Assembly (NCBI GenBank): GCA_011322715.1
Contig: DRLX01000467.1
Span: 1 to 18,653 of the forward strand
Reading direction: 5' to 3'
From: Desulfobulbaceae bacterium
Lineage (GTDB): Bacteria > Desulfobacterota > Desulfobulbia > Desulfobulbales > Desulfobulbaceae
DNA: 18,653 nt
The notes under the pieces were generated by a model. It was not told where the DNA came from. It searched no databases and saw nothing but the letters and a program-made list of their open reading frames with translations. Below, in pieces: positions 14,961 through 18,653 of the stretch (position 1 is the first letter of the stretch; each line of letters starts with the position of its first letter). The translations under genes and the position numbers were made by a program.

Positions 14961-15733
14961 GCGACCTCGCGAGCGTCAAACACCGGACCCTGCCGACATA
15001 CATGAAGATAGCCTCCATCCGCACCGGTCACCGCACAGCCAAGACATGCCCCGAGTCCACAGGCCATATGGGTTTCCAAAGAGACCTGGCAGGCAACATC
15101 AACGGCAAGGGCCTTGTCGGCACAAATTTTCATCATGGCAAAAGGCCCGCAGGTATAGACCCGTTTCATTACCGGTAATATCGGATCCAGTAGTTCGGTG
15201 ACAAAACCATGATGCCCCATGGAGCCATCATCCGTGGCCGTTTGTACCGTGTAACCAAGTTCGGAAAATTCATCGACAAAAATGCTTAGTTCTGCACGGT
15301 TACGGGCCCCAAGCAATACAAAATCCTTTTCGACCATTCTCCCTGTCTGCAACAACCGCCTGGCAAGAAAATAAAGCGGTGCAATACCCATACCGCCGCC
15401 GACGAGACACAGGCGATCTCTCTGCTCAAGGGCAAAACCACGACCAAGAGGTCCTATGCAATCAATGTGGTGACCGGGTAACACCCCGGCCAGTTGCGCC
15501 GTTCCCCGACCAACGACCTTAAACAGGATTTGCATGTTCCCGCCCGCATTGACTTGGTGGATGGAAAATGGTCTGCGTAGCAAGGGGTCTCTGCCGTCAT
15601 TTATCTGCAGCATGACAAACTGTCCTGGATGGGCGGTCCCGGAAATCTCCGGAGCATGCAGGGTCAGCCGAAAAATATCTGCCGCAATGACCTCCCGGTG
15701 CAGTAGAGAAGCTTTTTCCTGGAATTCAGGCAT
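14948..15733 (-). CDS. pyrK: Dihydroorotate dehydrogenase B, FAD/2Fe-2S electron-transfer subunit
   Basis: Passes electrons from the PyrD flavin to NAD+. Ferredoxin-reductase fold: FAD motif RRPFSI (53-58), GRGTAQL, GPLGRGF, and the NAD-binding LVGGGMGIAPL (110-120). The [2Fe-2S] cluster is bound by C225, C230, C233 and C246 (CGLGACLGC ... C), the PyrK pattern. 261 aa, normal length. First gene of the operon; the ATG has no obvious ribosome-binding site. A roughly 178-bp spacer separates it from divergent pilD and contains alternative hairpins. Confidence 0.95.
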   Translation of the reverse strand: MPEFQEKASLLHREVIAADIFRLTLHAPEISGTAHPGQFVMLQINDGRDPLLRRPFSIHQVNAGGNMQILFKVVGRGTAQLAGVLPGHHIDCIGPLGRGFALEQRDRLCLVGGGMGIAPLYFLARRLLQTGRMVEKDFVLLGARNRAELSIFVDEFSELGYTVQTATDDGSMGHHGFVTELLDPILPVMKRVYTCGPFAMMKICADKALAVDVACQVSLETHMACGLGACLGCAVTGADGGYLHVCRQGPVFDAREVAWTR

Positions 15734-15813
15734 GGAAAACGATACAAAGAGGGAAGAAGATTTTTTTGTCCTGCGTCATAGTCGCACGGAGGCTGCCGGC
15801 ACAAAACCTCACC

Positions 15814-15862
15814 ACCGCATGGGGCGTCAGACATACATAACCAATGCGGTACTTACCACCGC
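15814..15862 (-). promoter_or_regulatory. Alternative hairpins in the pyrK upstream region
   Basis: Read on the minus strand, GCGGT (15862-15858) can pair with ACCGC (15850-15846). The same ACCGC, extended to ACCGCAT (15850-15844), can instead pair with ATGCGGT (15820-15814). The two stems exclude each other, as in attenuators. A TTTT follows shortly after the second stem, but there is no proper terminator T-tract. Transcription start is not known, so the region may not even be in the mRNA. Confidence 0.25.
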
Positions 15863-15911
15863 TTTATCAGGGCGCCGGAAAAAAAGATTATTCCGTCGCC
15901 GTTAGAACACA

Positions 15912-16727
15912 ATGAACATACCAGAGAATATTCCAGTGGACACTCTTTTTTCATTTTTTGCCTTTCTCTTCGGCGCAGTTGTCGGTTCTTTTCTTAACGT
16001 GGTTATTCTCAGGCTGCCGGACAAAAGCCAATCCATTGTTTTTCCAGCCTCCCACTGCCCGCAATGTCAAACCGCGCTGCATTGGTATGAAAACATACCA
16101 GTGTTCAGCTATCTCGTCCTGCGGGGAAAATGTAGAACATGCAGAAAAAAGATCTCCATTCAGTATCCGCTGGTTGAATTAAGTATGGGGTTCCTGGCCG
16201 CTGCCCTGTTCCAGGTCTTTGGTCCCGGCTTTGCCTTTTTCTTTTATTTTTTCTTCTGTGGTGCTCTTCTGGTCATTATCTTCATTGATATGCATCACCA
16301 GATCATTCCCGATGCAATTACCCTACCCTGTATTGCTATCGGTTTTATCGGCTCATTTTTCCACTCCCTCGTCACCTGGCAGCAATCGGCACTCGGTATC
16401 CTACTGGGCGGCGGAATCTTGTACGCTATCGCCCTTGCCTACTATCTCCTTGCCAAACGAGACGGAATGGGCGGAGGCGATATTAAACTGCTGGCTATGA
16501 TAGGTGCTTTTCTCGGCTGGCAAAGCCTGCTCTTTATTATATTTGCCGCCTCACTTCTCGGATCGATCATCGGAATAGCCGCCATGCTTAAACAGAAAAA
16601 AGGCGGACGCACCCGGATACCCTTCGGACCCTTCCTCTCCATAGCCGCCCTCTGCTGGCTCTTCTTCCAGCCGCATATCATCAAACTCTGGCAACTCTAC
16701 CTGCAGCTTACGCTGCCAACAGGCTGA
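15912..16727 (+). CDS. pilD: Prepilin leader peptidase / N-methyltransferase (type 4 prepilin peptidase)
   Basis: Inner-membrane aspartyl protease that cleaves and N-methylates type IV pilins and type II secretion pseudopilins. Features: first membrane segment (FAFLFGAVVGSFLNVVILRLP), then a cytosolic four-cysteine zinc loop C49/C52 (CPQC) and C74/C77 (CRTC). Catalytic aspartates are D126 in FIDMHHQIIPD and D190 in GMGGGDIKLLAMIGAFLG, close to TcpJ D125/D189. About eight hydrophobic segments. The N-terminal methyltransferase domain is complete. 271 aa. Weak ribosome-binding site. No pilus or secretion genes are in the window, so it probably serves systems encoded elsewhere. Confidence 0.96.
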   Translation: MNIPENIPVDTLFSFFAFLFGAVVGSFLNVVILRLPDKSQSIVFPASHCPQCQTALHWYENIPVFSYLVLRGKCRTCRKKISIQYPLVELSMGFLAAALFQVFGPGFAFFFYFFFCGALLVIIFIDMHHQIIPDAITLPCIAIGFIGSFFHSLVTWQQSALGILLGGGILYAIALAYYLLAKRDGMGGGDIKLLAMIGAFLGWQSLLFIIFAASLLGSIIGIAAMLKQKKGGRTRIPFGPFLSIAALCWLFFQPHIIKLWQLYLQLTLPTG

Positions 16728-16806
16728 TTCCATACCCTTACATAACACACGAATCCGATCCACCCTCCCAAAGCATGCAGCGATTGAATTAAGGGTAGTG
16801 TCAATA

Positions 16807-17232
16807 TTATCCCTGTTCCAATTTCTTCACACCGACCCGCTGCCCTCTGACATTTTGGACCACATAACGATTGGTACCTAAAAGACGGGGACTCCAACTG
16901 CAGTAAACCTGAATCTGGTCACCAATTTTAATGACCCGGGAACGCATTGCTCGAATGGACATCTCAAAACCTATACCCTTAGACGAAACATCTGTGAGAT
17001 CGATTTCAACATCCTTTCCGGAACTCGTAATCAACACCGCCTTGCCGCTCTGCAATTCACGCAATGTTGCTCGCCGATTAAATGAACACCTGATAACCTC
17101 ACCACATTTATGACAACGAACACTTCGCTGACGCAGTCGAGCGGGAACAGCCATGTATCGTTTAGCCCCGCATTTGTCACATTTAAATTGAAATCTATGA
17201 TTGACTACGCGAAATGTTTTTGTCTTTCCCAT
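16807..17232 (-). CDS. PilZ-domain protein with N-terminal zinc ribbon
   Basis: Predicted c-di-GMP receptor. Residues 14-50 form a zinc ribbon resembling the MJ0042 type (C18/C21 and C40/C43, FKCDKCGA ... RCHKCGE). From about 53 a PilZ domain follows with both binding motifs intact: R54-A-T-L-R58 (RxxxR) and D81-V-S-S-K-G86 (DxSxxG), then a beta-rich region ending at 141. No membrane segment or signal. AGGTGG precedes the ATG by 4 nt. Convergent with pilD and transcribed toward it; no terminator is visible in the 79-bp gap. Target process unknown: pili, motility, exopolysaccharide and transcription are all possible. Confidence 0.85.
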   Translation of the reverse strand: MGKTKTFRVVNHRFQFKCDKCGAKRYMAVPARLRQRSVRCHKCGEVIRCSFNRRATLRELQSGKAVLITSSGKDVEIDLTDVSSKGIGFEMSIRAMRSRVIKIGDQIQVYCSWSPRLLGTNRYVVQNVRGQRVGVKKLEQG

Positions 17233-17352
17233 GGCACCACCTGGTATCGTTGAACCGACCTACTCAACATTTTTTACCCCTGAATTCAGCAATTCACCAA
17301 CTGACAAAATAAAGGGTCCCAATGAACCTTGCAAGGAGGTATTTACGGCAGG

Positions 17353-17390
17353 AATAAAAAAAGCCTTCGATCCACAGGAACGAAGGCTTT
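17353..17390 (-). terminator. Intrinsic terminator of dsrP
   Basis: On the minus strand AAAGCCTTCG (17390-17381), an 11-nt loop and CGAAGGCTTT (17369-17360) form a perfect 10-bp stem that runs into TTTTTTTATT. It lies about 25 nt past the dsrP stop codon and closes the dsr transcript. Confidence 0.92.
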
Positions 17391-17414
17391 GTCTATAAGG
17401 AATGAGTAAATCCG

Positions 17415-18587
17415 TCAGGCTTCTATCTCGTGTTCGACCCCGATGGCTATCTTATAGAGGATAGTAAGGACAAAAAAGCCCATCGCCCAGATGCCGAGGG
17501 CAATGAAAATCTCATTGGCCGTCGGATAGTATTCGGTAATCTCACCAAGAGGATTGGGTACAAATCCACCAAGAACAAAACCAATTCCCTTATCCAGCCA
17601 GAGTGAGATGAATAATGCAGTGCATCCGGCGCCAAGCCAGAAGTCACTTTGCTTTCGAGTATAGGGAATGGAAAGCAAGGCAACTCCGACCACGAAGAGG
17701 ACAACAAACATCCTCATAAACGGGACAAGATTATTGTAGACATGGCCATTGTGCTCAAGGCCGAAAAACAGATACTCAATGGTGTGGATATGTCCTGGAA
17801 TATTGGAATAGTAGCCGACAAAAAACTCCAACCCGACAAAAAACATATTGATCAGGGCCGCATAGAGAATAATCGTTGCCAACTTATCCAGGGCCTTTTT
17901 GCCGACATCAAAATCAGCGACCCGTTTTAAGATCAAAGCGACAACAACGATCAGGGCCGGGCCGGCGGCAAAGGCCGAAGCAAGAAATCGGGGAGCAACA
18001 ATGGCGGAGAGCCAGAAATGCCTGCCGGGAAGCCCGCAGTACAGCATAGCTGTAACCGTATGAATGGAAACGGCAAACGGAATGGAGAGATAGACGAAAA
18101 AATAGATCCACTTCGGCGGTTTCACCTCTTTGCGTTCCGCCGTTAAAATGACCCAGCCACAGAGAATATTGAGGAAAAGATAGCCGTTAAGGACAATCAT
18201 ATCATAAAAGAGCATTGATCTCGGCTGGGCATGAAAAATAACATTTAACATGCGCATCGGTTGGCCAAGATCGACAACAATAAAACTCAGGCACATGAGT
18301 AATGCCGAAATGGCAAGAAATTCACCCAGAATGGTTATTTTCCCAAACACCTTATAATTATGGACATAATAAGGCAGCACCAGCATGACCCCCCCGGCGG
18401 CGACACCAACCAGAAAGGTGAACTGCGAGATATACAACCCCCAGGAGACATCCCGGCTCATCCCGGTCAGTCCAAGACCATAATTAAACTGTCGGACATA
18501 GCAGAAAACGGCAATTGCCATAAAGATGCCGAGAAAGGCCAGCCACATCCAGTAGTATTTATTTCCTTTTAGCGCTTTTTCAAACAT
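17415..18587 (-). CDS. dsrP: NrfD/PsrC-family membrane protein, DsrP-like (DsrMKJOP complex)
   Basis: Integral membrane subunit of the DsrMKJOP complex, thought to exchange electrons between the quinone pool and the partner ferredoxin DsrO during dissimilatory sulfite reduction. 390 aa with about ten hydrophobic segments, the NrfD fold. Features recalling DsrP: TGMSRDVSWGLYISQFTFLVG near residue 41, KITILGEFLAISALLMCLSFIVVDLGQPMRM (around 83-113), and a SIHTVTAMLYCGLPGRHFW loop. QrcD and HmcC-like NrfD proteins are alternatives. The DsrO-like C-terminus upstream supports DsrP. GAGG precedes the ATG by about 6 nt and overlaps the upstream stop region. Ends before a strong terminator, so it is the last gene of its operon. 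Confidence 0.85.
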   Translation of the reverse strand: MFEKALKGNKYYWMWLAFLGIFMAIAVFCYVRQFNYGLGLTGMSRDVSWGLYISQFTFLVGVAAGGVMLVLPYYVHNYKVFGKITILGEFLAISALLMCLSFIVVDLGQPMRMLNVIFHAQPRSMLFYDMIVLNGYLFLNILCGWVILTAERKEVKPPKWIYFFVYLSIPFAVSIHTVTAMLYCGLPGRHFWLSAIVAPRFLASAFAAGPALIVVVALILKRVADFDVGKKALDKLATIILYAALINMFFVGLEFFVGYYSNIPGHIHTIEYLFFGLEHNGHVYNNLVPFMRMFVVLFVVGVALLSIPYTRKQSDFWLGAGCTALFISLWLDKGIGFVLGGFVPNPLGEITEYYPTANEIFIALGIWAMGFFVLTILYKIAIGVEHEIEA

Positions 18588-18594
18588 GGCGACC

Positions 18595-18653
18595 TCATAC
18601 GATATAAAAGACTGATGGATGGGTACCCAGAGAGGGCTTGCGCTGAATGGTAA
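18595..18653 (-). CDS. dsrO: C-terminal end of a DsrO-like ferredoxin (partial)
   Basis: A minus-strand frame enters from the window edge and ends at TGA 18597-18595 after 18 codons: TIQRKPSLGTHPSVFYIV. The KPSLGTHPSVFYI tail is typical of the last residues of 4Fe-4S periplasmic ferredoxin subunits that precede NrfD-type proteins (CISM complexes). The stop lies 7 nt before the dsrP start and overlaps its ribosome-binding site. Assignment to DsrO follows from the neighbour; the cluster-binding part is outside the window. Confidence 0.65.
   Translation of the reverse strand, partial: TIQRKPSLGTHPSVFYIV

Noticed and set aside
15732..15905. Possible 57-aa basic small protein between pyrK and pilD (ATG 15732)
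   Set aside because: Weak ribosome-binding context, start shared base for base with the divergent pyrK start, and no recognisable motif. Conservation in relatives would be needed.
16734..16798. TACCCTTA / TAAGGGTA inverted repeat between pilD and the PilZ gene
   Set aside because: Loop of about 50 nt and no T-tract on either strand; probably chance, not a terminator.

Overview
The window reads as an ordinary chromosomal segment of a Gram-negative sulfate- or sulfur-metabolising bacterium, most likely Desulfobacterota (a Desulfobulbales-like organism). Three things point there. The right edge carries a NrfD-type membrane protein resembling DsrP, preceded by the last codons of a DsrO-like ferredoxin, which is the end of a dsrMKJOP set. 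LptD shows there is a lipopolysaccharide outer membrane. pyrK-pyrD sits next to aroD-aroE-aroA. Species cannot be fixed from the sequence alone. I see no tRNA, rRNA, CRISPR array, transposase or phage gene.

Layout, left to right. Positions 1-3052 (minus strand) hold an RNase E/G family ribonuclease, cut by the window edge, and upstream of it a COG0731-like radical SAM protein. At about 3053-3180 lies a divergent promoter region. From 3181 to 11098 everything is on the plus strand: lptD, a roughly 159-bp MITE-like palindromic element starting directly after the lptD stop codon, a DHH phosphoesterase, two tandem lytic transglycosylases (MltB-like, then MltA-like), a SAM hydrolase with its own promoter and a folded leader, and a CsgG-like lipoprotein. 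A strong hairpin at 11126-11165 separates this from a convergent minus-strand operon, pyrK-pyrD-aroD-aroE-aroA (15733 down to 11159), whose genes overlap or nearly touch. Plus-strand pilD (15912-16727) is divergent from pyrK and convergent with a zinc-ribbon/PilZ protein (17232-16807, minus). dsrP (18587-17415, minus) ends at a clear intrinsic terminator.

How the genes work together. The plus-strand block is mostly envelope biology: LPS export to the outer membrane, peptidoglycan cleavage by two GH families, and an outer-membrane lipoprotein of the secretion-channel superfamily. The minus-strand block is biosynthetic: the electron-transfer-coupled dihydroorotate dehydrogenase of pyrimidine synthesis, co-directional with three shikimate-pathway enzymes. 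PilD and the PilZ protein suggest type IV pilus or type II secretion machinery and c-di-GMP signalling encoded elsewhere. DsrO and DsrP belong to the membrane complex that links the quinone pool to dissimilatory sulfite reduction.

Most genes are recognisable housekeeping functions and I found no clear new multi-gene system. The observations most worth following are the palindromic element abutting the lptD stop, the orphan CsgG-like lipoprotein, the folded leader of the SAM hydrolase, the alternative hairpins upstream of pyrK, and the zinc-ribbon/PilZ fusion.
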